Source: an uncultured Schlesneria sp.
GTDB taxonomy: Bacteria > Planctomycetota > Planctomycetia > Planctomycetales > Planctomycetaceae
Assembly (NCBI GenBank): GCA_903858935.1
Contig: CAIOKO010000242.1
Coordinates: 1-64,000 of the forward strand
Direction: 5' to 3'
Length of the DNA: 64,000 nucleotides
The position numbers were made by a program, and so were the translations under genes. Of this stretch, positions 17,412 to 26,081 are shown piece by piece. The stretch's first letter is position 1, and each line of letters begins with the position of its first letter. The notes under the pieces were generated by a model, which did not search any database, was not told the origin of the DNA, and worked only from the letters and a program-made list of their open reading frames with translations.

Positions 17412-17530
17412 GGGTCGGTGAACCGGTGACACGGGACATCTGCACTATTTTATGAAAACTCGAAGAAATTAACGGGAGACCTTCGGTCGTTTTCGTGAGC
17501 GGAGTCAAGAGATCCGTGCACAACGCGTTA

Positions 17531-18241
17531 TTACTTTGACGTGCGTCTTACTGCAACGACTTTGCCGACGATTCTGAAATCATCTTCGGGGCCAACGGGG
17601 ATGGGCTTAAAGCGAACATTTTCAGGCAGAAGCGAGATTTCTCCGTTGCGATGATGCAACCGTTTCACCGTTGCTTCGTCGTTTAACAGAGCCACGACAA
17701 TATCACGATGATCAGCGAGTGGCTGCTGCCGGACAACAAGTACATCGCCTGAATGGATTCCTGCGTCAATCATGCTTTGGCCAGAGACCGTTAACGCAAA
17801 GTGGCGGCCGGTTCGAACCGTTGCGGCATCGACCAGCAGTTCACCCAATTGGTTTTCGGGTGCGAACATCGGCACGCCGGCGGCCACGGTTCCCAACAAC
17901 GGAATCGCCACTAAACCCGCCAGTTGTGGTTCGTCTACCGAGCGCAAAACGACAAGGCTACGCGATTTTCCAGAACTTCGGCTGACAAAACCGTTCCGCT
18001 CCATTCGCTGAATCAGTTTATAGATACTGGCGACACCTTGATCCAGATGATCGGCCAGTTCGCGCAGCGTCGGAGACATTCCATCGCGGTTGATATGGTC
18101 CTGGATGGCAACGAGCAGTCGCTCTTGCGACGGCGTCAGCGACTCGATAATCGGCCGGCCTCGTCCTCGTTTAGGAGTGGACTTTGCTGAGTCCCCTTTG
18201 AGAGGCTTGGGCTTGATGGGTTTCACAGCGGATTTGGACAA
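17531..18241 (-). CDS. lexA: LexA-type SOS repressor
   Basis: 236 residues. A Lys/Pro-rich tail (1-34) precedes the winged helix (35-98, with S-P-T-L-R-E-L-A-D-H-L). The autolysis elements are present: A121-G122 cleavage site in G-T-V-A-A-G-V-P, nucleophile S156 in G-Q-S-M and K193 in A-T-V-K-R-L. It should repress DNA-damage genes until RecA-stimulated self-cleavage. The TTG start at 18241 has AAGGA seven bases upstream. The recognition helix differs from enterobacterial LexA, so its operator is probably different. It lies 49 bases after the PIN-TRAM gene and may share its transcript. The N-terminal tail is unusual for LexA. Confidence 0.93.
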   Translation of the reverse strand: MSKSAVKPIKPKPLKGDSAKSTPKRGRGRPIIESLTPSQERLLVAIQDHINRDGMSPTLRELADHLDQGVASIYKLIQRMERNGFVSRSSGKSRSLVVLRSVDEPQLAGLVAIPLLGTVAAGVPMFAPENQLGELLVDAATVRTGRHFALTVSGQSMIDAGIHSGDVLVVRQQPLADHRDIVVALLNDEATVKRLHHRNGEISLLPENVRFKPIPVGPEDDFRIVGKVVAVRRTSK

Positions 18242-18290
18242 TCAACAATCCTTTTTGATTCTGAACAGATCATTTGCCAATCGCCAGAAA

Positions 18291-19376
18291 TCACACGCGA
18301 CCGGCAGGTCCAGGCGGATTCAACAGCCGGCCAAAGATCATACGACCGGCGCTGTTTTGAAGCATGCTCGTCACCACCACATCGATCTCTTTCCCAAGCA
18401 ACGTCGAAGCCTGTTCGCAAACGACCATCGTCCCGTCGTCCAGGTATCCAACTCCCTGGCCAAACGATTCCCCTTCACGCATCACTTTAATATGGAGTTG
18501 TTCGCCAGGCAAATACCGAGGCTTCAACGCGTTTGCCACGTCGTTGAGGTTGATGACATCGACGCCTTGAACACTGGCGACCTTGTTCAAGTTGAAATCG
18601 TTTGTCACGACTCGGCCACTCATCCGTTTTGCCAGAGCGACAATACGCTGATCGACAGTATGGTCGAGATCGTCCTTTTCCCGGACTTCGAGCATCCGCA
18701 CTTCGACTTTGGGTTTCTGTTGAAGTTTTGTAAGGACATCCAGACCTCGTCGGCCGCGAGTTCTGCGATTTTTGTCCTGACTATCGGCAATGTTTTGCAA
18801 TTCTTCGAGAACGAAACTGGGAACGATCAATTCTGTATCGAAAATACTTGTGTCCATCACATCCGCAATTCTTCCGTCGATCAGGGCGCTGGTATCGATG
18901 ATCAGTGGTCGCCCCCCTTTAATCTCTTTGGCAAACTCGACATACGGAATCACGAAGCGAAAATCATCCTTGGTTTGCAATAGAAACGAGATGCACATAT
19001 ACGGCAACATGATCCCGGCAATACCCCCGATGACGCGCGCGTACGGATTCTCGCCCTGCAGATTGTTCCCATCAGCATCCTTTTGAATGCCGACGCCAAT
19101 CGAGGTCATAAACGCTTGAGCCGCATATTGCAGTTGAAATGCCAGAAGCCAGCCGACCAAAAGCCCGAAATAAATGGCAGAGATGACATCCAATCGTTTT
19201 CTGGGGAACAAAATGTCGATGAACGTGACAATTTGAGTCAGCAGCATGATCAAGATAAATGACAACGCCGCGTACTTCTTGATGAATTCCGGAGCCATTG
19301 GATTTTGCACCAGGGCAACCGCAGCTCCCGCACAGATCAAGACATACGTAACGCGTAGGAAGATTAACATATCCAA
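18291..19376 (-). CDS. PIN-TRAM domain membrane protein, YacL-like
   Basis: 361 residues. Four hydrophobic helices (about 5-25, 37-57, 65-85, 110-135) are followed by a PIN domain (about 155-275) with the acidic residues of the nuclease site in I-I-D-T-S-A-L-I-D-G-R, V-L-E-E-L and V-V-T-N-D-F-N-L, and a C-terminal TRAM domain (about 288-350). This is the layout of Bacillus YacL. It probably is a membrane-bound RNase; targets unknown. Start is a TTG at 19376 or ATG at 19370. Next gene on the strand is lexA. Confidence 0.88.
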   Translation of the reverse strand: MDMLIFLRVTYVLICAGAAVALVQNPMAPEFIKKYAALSFILIMLLTQIVTFIDILFPRKRLDVISAIYFGLLVGWLLAFQLQYAAQAFMTSIGVGIQKDADGNNLQGENPYARVIGGIAGIMLPYMCISFLLQTKDDFRFVIPYVEFAKEIKGGRPLIIDTSALIDGRIADVMDTSIFDTELIVPSFVLEELQNIADSQDKNRRTRGRRGLDVLTKLQQKPKVEVRMLEVREKDDLDHTVDQRIVALAKRMSGRVVTNDFNLNKVASVQGVDVINLNDVANALKPRYLPGEQLHIKVMREGESFGQGVGYLDDGTMVVCEQASTLLGKEIDVVVTSMLQNSAGRMIFGRLLNPPGPAGRV

Positions 19377-19682
19377 ATCCAGCCCTGAGGTGTTTAATTT
19401 TTATGCTTCGCAAGAATGAAACGCCCAGTATAGACAGCACGTCGGGGTCTCACCAGTACAGAAACATCCCAACGTCATTCGAGTAGATTGTCAACGATTA
19501 AGGCTTGGGTCTTGTTCCGCTGCATCGGAGTCCTCCGACGAGCGGTCTCGTTTCCCATATTTCGGTCGAAGAGCACTGTTTGACCGAGGACGGTCAAACA
19601 GTGGCACAGCTCTTACGAAGATTGGCAACTCACTCCCTGCGAGCGTTTTGAAAAACCATGCTTGCCAAGGTAGTCTTTATTC
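19377..19682. other. Divergent promoter region containing repeat copy A
   Basis: 306 bases between the PIN-TRAM gene (minus) and the GTPase gene (plus). Most of it is the repeat at 19513-19609. No gene seen. Confidence 0.6.
19513..19609 (+). repeat. Intergenic palindromic repeat, copy A
   Basis: Right half is a perfect hairpin: CACTGTTTGACCG (19574) and CGGTCAAACAGTG (19591) around AGGA, followed by GCACA. The left half holds CTGC-A-TCGGAGTCCTCCGA, matching CTGCTACGGAGTCTTTCGGA in copy B. Confidence 0.75.
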
Positions 19683-21758
19683 ATGATTGATTCGTTACCC
19701 ACTACTGGATTGGATTCCACGGTTGTTCCTCCCGCCTCGAATACGGGTGAATCGACAAGCCTTTCGTCATTTGGTTCCCTTGGACGGCAATTTGCAGACG
19801 CGCTGGATCGACTTGAGAAGCAATCCAAACCGCTTCAACTGGAACCGCTGGCCGGTCGCGACTGGTTTGACTTACTCGTTCGTAAACTCCTGCCACAACT
19901 TGAGGATAATCCGCATCTGATCGTGGCGGTTGTGGGGGGGACGAATATTGGCAAGAGTGTCATTTTCAACCATATCGCCGGTTTTCGAGCAAGCTCGAGC
20001 AGTCCGCTCGCCTCGGGAACGAAGCATCCTGTCTGCCTGATCCCCGATGGATTTGCGGCGCGGCACGATTTGCAATCGCTGTTCCCGGCCTTTGAATTGA
20101 GGCCCTGGACTGACAGTGACGAAGCCCTCGCCAGTTACACTGAGCACTGTCTGTTCTGGCGTACGAGTCGTGATGTTCCGCCAAACCTTGTTATCCTGGA
20201 CACACCCGATGTGGACAGCGACGCTCCCATCAATTGGCAACGAGCAGACGCGGTTCGCCAGGCGGCAGATGTGCTTGTGGCGGTTTTAACGCAGCAAAAA
20301 TACAACGACGCGGCGGTCAAACAGTTCTTTCGCAAAGCTGCGGAAGAGGATAAGGCGGCGCTCATCGTCTTTAATCAGGTAGAACTCCCCGAAGACGAGC
20401 CGTATTGGCCGCTTTGGTTAAACACGTTTTGTGGGGAAACCGGTCTTCAACCGGAATTTGTGTATCTCGCCCCCAACGATCGCAAGGCGGCAGAAGCCAT
20501 TCGGTTGAGATTCGAAGAGCGAACCTGGCCGGTCCAACAGCCTGTTTCCGGTTCAGACAGCAAAGGTCAGCCCGTTGCGCCAGCCGCTGAGTCCACTTCA
20601 GCCCCGATTCCAAACCACGCAACGGCACCTGAACCAGTGCAGCTGAGAAGCGTACTTTCCCAGCTTCGTTTCGACGAGATTAAACTGCGGACGCTGCGTG
20701 GTTCATTAAGACGGCTCGTCGCGAACGAGAACGGAGCACCTCACTATTTGCGAGACATTCAACAGCGCTCGCAGCAATTTCGAGGCGCAGCGGAAGTGTT
20801 TGCTTCCCGCAGTCTGATTCGTCATTCTGACTGGCCCGCACCCCCGAATTCGCTGATCGTCGAAGAGATGTGGCACTGGTGGGACAGCCACCGCGAGATC
20901 TGGACTTCCAGCGTTCACGGGTTCTACGCTCATGTTGGTCGATGGATGAGTGGCGGTGTTCGAGTCGTTCGCGAACGCATCTGGGGGCAGCCGGTCCAGC
21001 CTCTTGATGAATATCGTCGGGCCGAATGGGATGCCATCGTTCGCGTGCTTCAGCAGGTTTATGACCAATTGCGAGTCGTCACAACGTTGGGAAACGAGCT
21101 TTTGACCAGTCGACTCGATCGACTTCTCAGCGGAACCACCTGCGAATCTGTCATCGAAAAGCTGAGAAAAGAGCATGACGAATTTGATTTCGAAAAATTG
21201 ATCAATTCGCTGGTTGATACCGAGATGACCGCGATGCGAACTGACCGTGAGAGGTTGTTTAATATCATTCGAAACGCAGACCGAGCCGCTGCTGTGGCTC
21301 GACCCGTGCTGACTCTGTTATTGGCATTTGGTGGCGCGTTCGGTGCGGAACACATGTTAGTCCACGCCGCTTCGCAATCGCTCACCCATGTCGCGGTTGA
21401 TGCGACGGTCGCTGCCGGAACGACTGTTGCCGGAAATGCGGCTGTCGACACGGCGACCAGCGTGCTCAGCCAGGTGAAGGCCTGGCTGTTGCAATTGCAC
21501 CTGAAATTCAAAGCCAGACGCGAAGAATGGTTGACGGCAAAACTTCGAGAACACCTGCTGGGCGACATGGTCGACGAGCTTCACGCGGGAGCGGTCATTC
21601 CGGAATCCGAAGTGTTCCACGAGGTCGAGGGACTGATCAAACAGTTCGAAGACCGTTTGGTTGGTATGATCGGAACAGAGATCTCAACTGACGTTAAGTC
21701 GCGACTCATCAGCCCGACGGCGCCTGAGCTGATTGACGAAAGTACGGTGCGCAAGTGA
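19683..21758 (+). CDS. Large P-loop GTPase, dynamin-like, membrane-associated
   Basis: 691 residues. G1 motif G-G-T-N-I-G-K-S at 85-92, G3 D-T-P-D at 173-176, and N-Q-V-E at 231-234 in the G4 place, where classical GTPases have N-K-x-D. A low-complexity linker (about 285-320) leads to a helical C-terminal half with a hydrophobic Ala/Gly/Val-rich segment (about 540-590) and a long final helix. The order (N-terminal G domain, helical stalk, membrane segment) resembles bacterial dynamin-like proteins, but the weak G4 leaves nucleotide specificity open. It lies 52 bases before the Ser/Thr kinase gene. ATG at 19683 follows the left repeat. Confidence 0.7.
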   Translation: MIDSLPTTGLDSTVVPPASNTGESTSLSSFGSLGRQFADALDRLEKQSKPLQLEPLAGRDWFDLLVRKLLPQLEDNPHLIVAVVGGTNIGKSVIFNHIAGFRASSSSPLASGTKHPVCLIPDGFAARHDLQSLFPAFELRPWTDSDEALASYTEHCLFWRTSRDVPPNLVILDTPDVDSDAPINWQRADAVRQAADVLVAVLTQQKYNDAAVKQFFRKAAEEDKAALIVFNQVELPEDEPYWPLWLNTFCGETGLQPEFVYLAPNDRKAAEAIRLRFEERTWPVQQPVSGSDSKGQPVAPAAESTSAPIPNHATAPEPVQLRSVLSQLRFDEIKLRTLRGSLRRLVANENGAPHYLRDIQQRSQQFRGAAEVFASRSLIRHSDWPAPPNSLIVEEMWHWWDSHREIWTSSVHGFYAHVGRWMSGGVRVVRERIWGQPVQPLDEYRRAEWDAIVRVLQQVYDQLRVVTTLGNELLTSRLDRLLSGTTCESVIEKLRKEHDEFDFEKLINSLVDTEMTAMRTDRERLFNIIRNADRAAAVARPVLTLLLAFGGAFGAEHMLVHAASQSLTHVAVDATVAAGTTVAGNAAVDTATSVLSQVKAWLLQLHLKFKARREEWLTAKLREHLLGDMVDELHAGAVIPESEVFHEVEGLIKQFEDRLVGMIGTEISTDVKSRLISPTAPELIDESTVRK

Positions 21759-21810
21759 GAATTGGGAAATCAGGTTGACCGAAAACGGCTGAAACAGTCG
21801 CTTCCATGAA

Positions 21811-23286
21811 ATGCAGGCCATGATTGATCCGACTCAACATCCCGGTCCAAATACCCGTCTGTTTACGGCAGCTTTCTGTCCAAGTTGCCAGTTTTCCTAT
21901 GTCCCCGAAAACCGATTGCAAGAATGTCCAAGTTGCGGTCAGTTACTGAAATCAGAAGTCGATAGTTTTGGGAATACGATTCTTCATGAAGGAAAAGAAT
22001 CGCACGAAGGAGCAAAGGGTTCCGGCCCCAAAGCATCACAAGCGACAGAAGTCGACCAGCTGATCGGTCAACAACTTGGCGTTTATGATATCGAGGCACT
22101 GCTTGGGGCAGGGGCGATGGGTCGAGTTTACCTGGCACGTCATCGTGATCTGCGGCGAAAATGTGCTCTTAAAATTCTTCCGCCTGCGTTGGCAGAAAGT
22201 GATCCCGCATACGTCACCCGGTTCATGAACGAGGGTCAGGCGGCAGCTGCTTTAAACCACCCCAATATCGTGACTGTCCACGCCATTGGCGAAGAACGAG
22301 GCTACCACTTCATTGAAATGGAATTTGTCGCGGGGCGTTCGCTCAGGGAATTGGTCGAAGAAGATGGTGCACAGACCCCTGTGCGAGCGACCGCCTTGGC
22401 GCTGCGAATCGCTGAAGGGTTGGCGGCTGCGCACATCGCCGGAATTCTCCACCGTGACCTGAAGCCAGATAACGTCATCCTGACTCATCAGGGAGTTCCC
22501 AAGATCACGGACTTCGGCCTGGCGAAAAGTGTTGTCATCAACGCGAAGTCGGATCAGCCAGCAGAATTTGTCGGCACTCCCAGCTTTATGGCTCCTGAAC
22601 TGTTCGAGCACCACCCGGCGACCCAGGCCAGCGATGTGTATGCCTTAGGCGTCTGTTATTTTTTCCTGCTGACCGGCGAACTACCGTTTCACGAAGATAC
22701 GCTAAGCGAATTGATTGAGAGTATCATTCATAAGCCGCTTCCCAGCTTTCGGTCGTTCCAACGGCCAATTCCGATGGAAATGGCCGAATGCGCAGCGATG
22801 CTCTTATCGAAGGCACCACAGAATCGCCCCCGGTCGGGGATTGAAGCCGTACAACTGCTGCAAGCGGTTCTGGGGCAGGCGGAAGATATCGAGAGTCTTT
22901 TGCAGAAGGCTTTTGAGAATCATCCGGAAATTCGTTGGAGTCGGCAGGGTCAGCGTTATCTGATCGACCTGAATTTTTCTAACGGTCGACACCAGGCCGC
23001 TTTTGTCGAACAAAGTGATCATGCGGCCGCAGACAGGCTTTTGAAGATCTCAAGCGTGTGTTGTCCGGCACTTTCGGTTTATTTTGAACCGGCCTTGAGG
23101 CTGAACGCCGAAATTCTGCATGGAGCGCTCGCGATTGCCGAAATCGATAATGAATCCGTTTTTGTAATGGTCGACAACTATCCGCTCGCGACGGTGGACC
23201 CCGAAGAGATCCGACGAAGCGTGCTTGAGGTCGCTCATCGCGCGGATGCGATCGAAAAACTGTTGACAGGACTTGATCTAAATTAA
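21811..23286 (+). CDS. Serine/threonine protein kinase with zinc ribbon
   Basis: 491 residues. N-terminal zinc ribbon C23-x2-C26 and C39-x2-C42. Kinase domain about 91-350: G-A-G-A-M-G-R-V-Y loop, K121, H-R-D-L-K-P-D-N with D216, D-F-G at 234-236, and A-P-E. There is no membrane helix or PASTA domain. The last 130 residues form an alpha/beta domain (L-I-D-L-N-F-S-N-G-R, F-V-M-V-D-N-Y-P-L) of the YbjN/CesT-like sort, by impression only. It may act in the cytoplasm, possibly on or with the preceding GTPase. ATG at 21811 or 21820. Confidence 0.9.
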   Translation: MQAMIDPTQHPGPNTRLFTAAFCPSCQFSYVPENRLQECPSCGQLLKSEVDSFGNTILHEGKESHEGAKGSGPKASQATEVDQLIGQQLGVYDIEALLGAGAMGRVYLARHRDLRRKCALKILPPALAESDPAYVTRFMNEGQAAAALNHPNIVTVHAIGEERGYHFIEMEFVAGRSLRELVEEDGAQTPVRATALALRIAEGLAAAHIAGILHRDLKPDNVILTHQGVPKITDFGLAKSVVINAKSDQPAEFVGTPSFMAPELFEHHPATQASDVYALGVCYFFLLTGELPFHEDTLSELIESIIHKPLPSFRSFQRPIPMEMAECAAMLLSKAPQNRPRSGIEAVQLLQAVLGQAEDIESLLQKAFENHPEIRWSRQGQRYLIDLNFSNGRHQAAFVEQSDHAAADRLLKISSVCCPALSVYFEPALRLNAEILHGALAIAEIDNESVFVMVDNYPLATVDPEEIRRSVLEVAHRADAIEKLLTGLDLN

Positions 23287-23404
23287 TTGAGAAACGTCTT
23301 GACCGCAGGCTTTTCGCGATCCTATTGTTAAATGTGGGCGAAAATTGATTTCGGTGATCAGCCTTTATTCAAGGCTACGTTCCTTTGCGCAGGACAGTAA
23401 CAGC

Positions 23405-24160
23405 ATGAAGACGTTGATAACCCGATTCGCATGTTCACTAGGACTTGCAGGAGCCGTTACCGTTTTTGCCTCGTCCGAAGCCGTGGCCCAGTCTTTGCGC
23501 GGCGGCGAAATTCGATTTCCGGCCATAGCGTCCGGCGATGAAATGACATCTCAGAATGACCTTTGGGTCATGGACGTTTACTTCAAACCCATGCGATTGA
23601 TTCCCGTCGAGCTGACCGATCCCAAGACCGGTCAGAAAAAGCTCGAATACGTCTGGTACATTGTTTACAGAGGCTTCAATCACAAGCTGGATCAGAAGGG
23701 GAATATCAACGCGCCCGTTAACGATTTAGACTCTCCTGTTGCACCTCAACAGTTCATCCCTGAATTCACACTTGTCGCGACAGACAACGGCCGAAACGAA
23801 ATCTTTCCTGATCAGGTCATCCCCGAAGCACTCGCCGCGATCAATAAACGAGAAAAAGCGAATTATAAAAGTGCCGTCAGCGTTGTCGGGCCGATCCCCG
23901 ACGCGACCGTGCCAGGCAGTCCAGATGAAGTGCCGATCGAAGGTGTCGCCATGTGGCGAGGAATCAACCCTGAAGCCGATCGTTACACCGTCTTCATGAC
24001 GGGCTTTTCCAACAGTATCCGTAAGGTCGAAGGACCTGATGGTTCACCGATTATCCAGACCAAGACGATCATGCAGAAGTACATTCGACGCGGCGATCGA
24101 TTCGATCAACGCGAGCGAGAAATCCTGCTCGACGGCGACACCCAGTGGATTTACCGCTAA
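23405..24160 (+). CDS. Secreted protein of unknown function
   Basis: 251 residues with a clear signal peptide (M-K-T-L-I-T-R-F, cut near A-V-A-Q at about 28). The mature part contains F-K-P-M-R-L-I-P-V-E, Y-V-W-Y-I-V-Y-R-G and Y-T-V-F-M-T-G-F-S-N, all-beta in character, and ends D-T-Q-W-I-Y-R. No domain recognised; I take it as a planctomycete-type conserved periplasmic protein. ATG at 23405 has AGGA ten bases upstream; the frame is open for 20 codons further up without a better start. Confidence 0.7.
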   Translation: MKTLITRFACSLGLAGAVTVFASSEAVAQSLRGGEIRFPAIASGDEMTSQNDLWVMDVYFKPMRLIPVELTDPKTGQKKLEYVWYIVYRGFNHKLDQKGNINAPVNDLDSPVAPQQFIPEFTLVATDNGRNEIFPDQVIPEALAAINKREKANYKSAVSVVGPIPDATVPGSPDEVPIEGVAMWRGINPEADRYTVFMTGFSNSIRKVEGPDGSPIIQTKTIMQKYIRRGDRFDQREREILLDGDTQWIYR

Positions 24161-24492
24161 CCCCGGCGCAGCCTGTTGATGCGCGTCGGACATGGGTTCA
24201 GAACAGGGGTATCGTTCGCGCGTTGCACGGCATAGCCGGTTTTTGTGCGCGATGGACGGTGGGTGCGGAACAGCGATATCGAACGTGCGTTGATCGGGTT
24301 CAAAAAAGGGGGGCGAGTGTTCAAATTTCAAAATTGGCCGGTCAGGCGAATTTGATTGATCATTTGACCCGCTCGGCCAATTTTGAAGCTTAAACACCCG
24401 ACCCCAGAACATGACGCCATTCATACTTCAGTTGCACGCAATCTCGCGATCAGCGGTAACTCTGCGGCAGTCGTCGAATTGTTATTCGCTAA
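24161..24492. repeat. Convergent gap with degenerate tandem repeat and long hairpin
   Basis: 24176-24308 looks like two diverged copies of a 68-base unit (GAACAGGGGTATCGTTCGCGCGTTG against GAACAGCGATATCGAACGTGCGTTG in their centres, shown here only as a guide). 24311-24405 is an imperfect inverted repeat: GTGTT-N9-CAAAATTGGCCG against CGGCCAATTTTG-N7-AACAC, with GGTCA/TGACC inside. It sits between two convergent 3' ends and may terminate both. Confidence 0.6.
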
Positions 24493-25740
24493 TCACTTTT
24501 TGACGCTGGCCGGTGGAGTAACATCGTCGCGGCGTTCGAAGACAAGTGGATGGTCAGACTGTGGGTCGGCCACTCGCAAGGCGATCTTCCCGGCAAGGAC
24601 ATCCGTCAGCAAGTCACCGCACACTTCCGCTCGCCAGCCCTGGGTCAATCGGGGGGGCTCACCATCTTTTTCGCTGTAGACATGCCAGCGTACCAGGTGC
24701 CGCAAATCGGCCGTCTTTCCGACCAGTCCCATGGCGACATTCAGCTCGGCACAACGATTTGCGAGAGCCAGTCCAAGCAATTGCCCAACGACCTGTTCGT
24801 CGTGTGCTTTATCTTCGTCCAGCGATTTGGGTAACTGAGGAAGGTCCTCTTTCGGTAAGGCCATTCCCGCAGCCACGCAATCCAACAATGTCGCAGCGGC
24901 GCGCTTGTATTCCGGTCGGTTCATATCTCGGACTGCGAGTAAATCCGATTCGCTGGTTGGACGGCGCTTCGCCAATTCAATCACCAGATCGTCGCGCAAC
25001 ATTTTCCGCATCGGTCGATCTTTGGCCGCCGCTTCGTTTTCGCGCCAGCGATAAACTTCGCGTGCAACCGCTAGTTCACGAGGAGTCAGCCGATGCAGGC
25101 CAGGTAATCGTTGCCAGCTGTCTGGAGATCGCTCAGCGGCGATCTCGTCGATCATCCGCTGAATCTCTGATTCGGCCCAGGAAAGTCGCTTCATTTTTTG
25201 TAACGAAGCCCGCTGCCGTTCGTAGATTTCGAGAACGTGCTGCACATCATCGAGTGCATATTCGAGCTGTGTGGCGGACAACGGACGGCGACGCCAGTCA
25301 GTCCGCGTTTCGCGTCCCTGAGCCGTACGTCCCAGAATTCGTTTGACGAGTGCTTCATAACCCAGGGGAAAGCTTCGCGAACGAAGTCCTTCGGCAATCT
25401 GTACGTCCCACAAGCGTTTGGGGGGCAATTCAACGTGGGTGAAACAGAATCGAACTTCTTCTCGACCACCATGAATAATGACGGTGGTTTTTTCGTCAGC
25501 CATTAACTCCCACCACCGATGATGATCGACTTCGTACGGATCGACCGCAACGCATCGTTCTTTCGTGGCAAATTGAAGGAGGCACAATTCAGGACGATAC
25601 GTGTGCTCCGAGACGAACTCGGTGTCGAATGCAACCAATCCAGACTTTTGGATGTGATCGCACAGATCATCGAAAGCGGATTGTTTGGTAATGAGGGACG
25701 ACGTCATCGACGAAGTAGCCGTGGCTGGAGGGTTTGGCAT
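24493..25740 (-). CDS. rnd: Ribonuclease D
   Basis: 415 residues. DEDD exonuclease domain (about 15-190) followed by an HRDC-type helical domain (about 215-295) and a C-terminal tail. Exo I: D39 and E41 in F-D-T-E-F. Exo II: I-I-H-G-G-R-E-E-V-R, where the usual H-A-A-x-x-D-L has Glu in place of Asp. Exo III: Y-A-L-D-D-V. The E. coli enzyme trims tRNA 3' ends. The acid change may be tolerated or lower activity. Start M-P-N-P-P at 25740 is taken; M-T-S-S-L eleven residues later would also fit. Confidence 0.88.
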   Translation of the reverse strand: MPNPPATATSSMTSSLITKQSAFDDLCDHIQKSGLVAFDTEFVSEHTYRPELCLLQFATKERCVAVDPYEVDHHRWWELMADEKTTVIIHGGREEVRFCFTHVELPPKRLWDVQIAEGLRSRSFPLGYEALVKRILGRTAQGRETRTDWRRRPLSATQLEYALDDVQHVLEIYERQRASLQKMKRLSWAESEIQRMIDEIAAERSPDSWQRLPGLHRLTPRELAVAREVYRWRENEAAAKDRPMRKMLRDDLVIELAKRRPTSESDLLAVRDMNRPEYKRAAATLLDCVAAGMALPKEDLPQLPKSLDEDKAHDEQVVGQLLGLALANRCAELNVAMGLVGKTADLRHLVRWHVYSEKDGEPPRLTQGWRAEVCGDLLTDVLAGKIALRVADPQSDHPLVFERRDDVTPPASVKK

Positions 25741-26081
25741 GATTCATTTTCTTGCTTGGCAACACATTGTCTATGGTGGCAAGCTTTTGTGCCACTGGCA
25801 AGCTAGCGCAAAACCCGTACAAATCAGGCTGTTTTGAGATTTCGGAGAACCGAAACCGCTCCGGCGATGACTGCGCTTCCTTTTCTGGCGTCACAACGTC
25901 ACGATTCAGCGAACCCGGTTTTTGTTTTCCATTTGCAAAAACGATTGATCGTGGCGACGCTTCACAACAGGCGGCACCCGTTGCATCGTCGGTCGTGAAA
26001 GGTAAAAAATCCTGGGTTGGGGCAGGGCGAATAGCCAGGAAGATCATTACTACGACGTGACGTTTTTTTGGATAACCAAAC
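25741..26081. other. Divergent promoter region, no gene
   Basis: About 340 bases between rnd (minus) and malQ (plus). A GGCAAGC...GTGCCACTGGCAAGC stretch at 25770-25803 contains short repeats but lacks the ACCGAAGACGGT core of the repeat family. Reading frames here have no ribosome site and unlikely composition. Confidence 0.5.

Noticed and set aside
25770-25803. Further copy of the ACCGAAGACGGT repeat family
   Set aside because: Only GTGCCACTGGC is shared; the core hairpin is absent.
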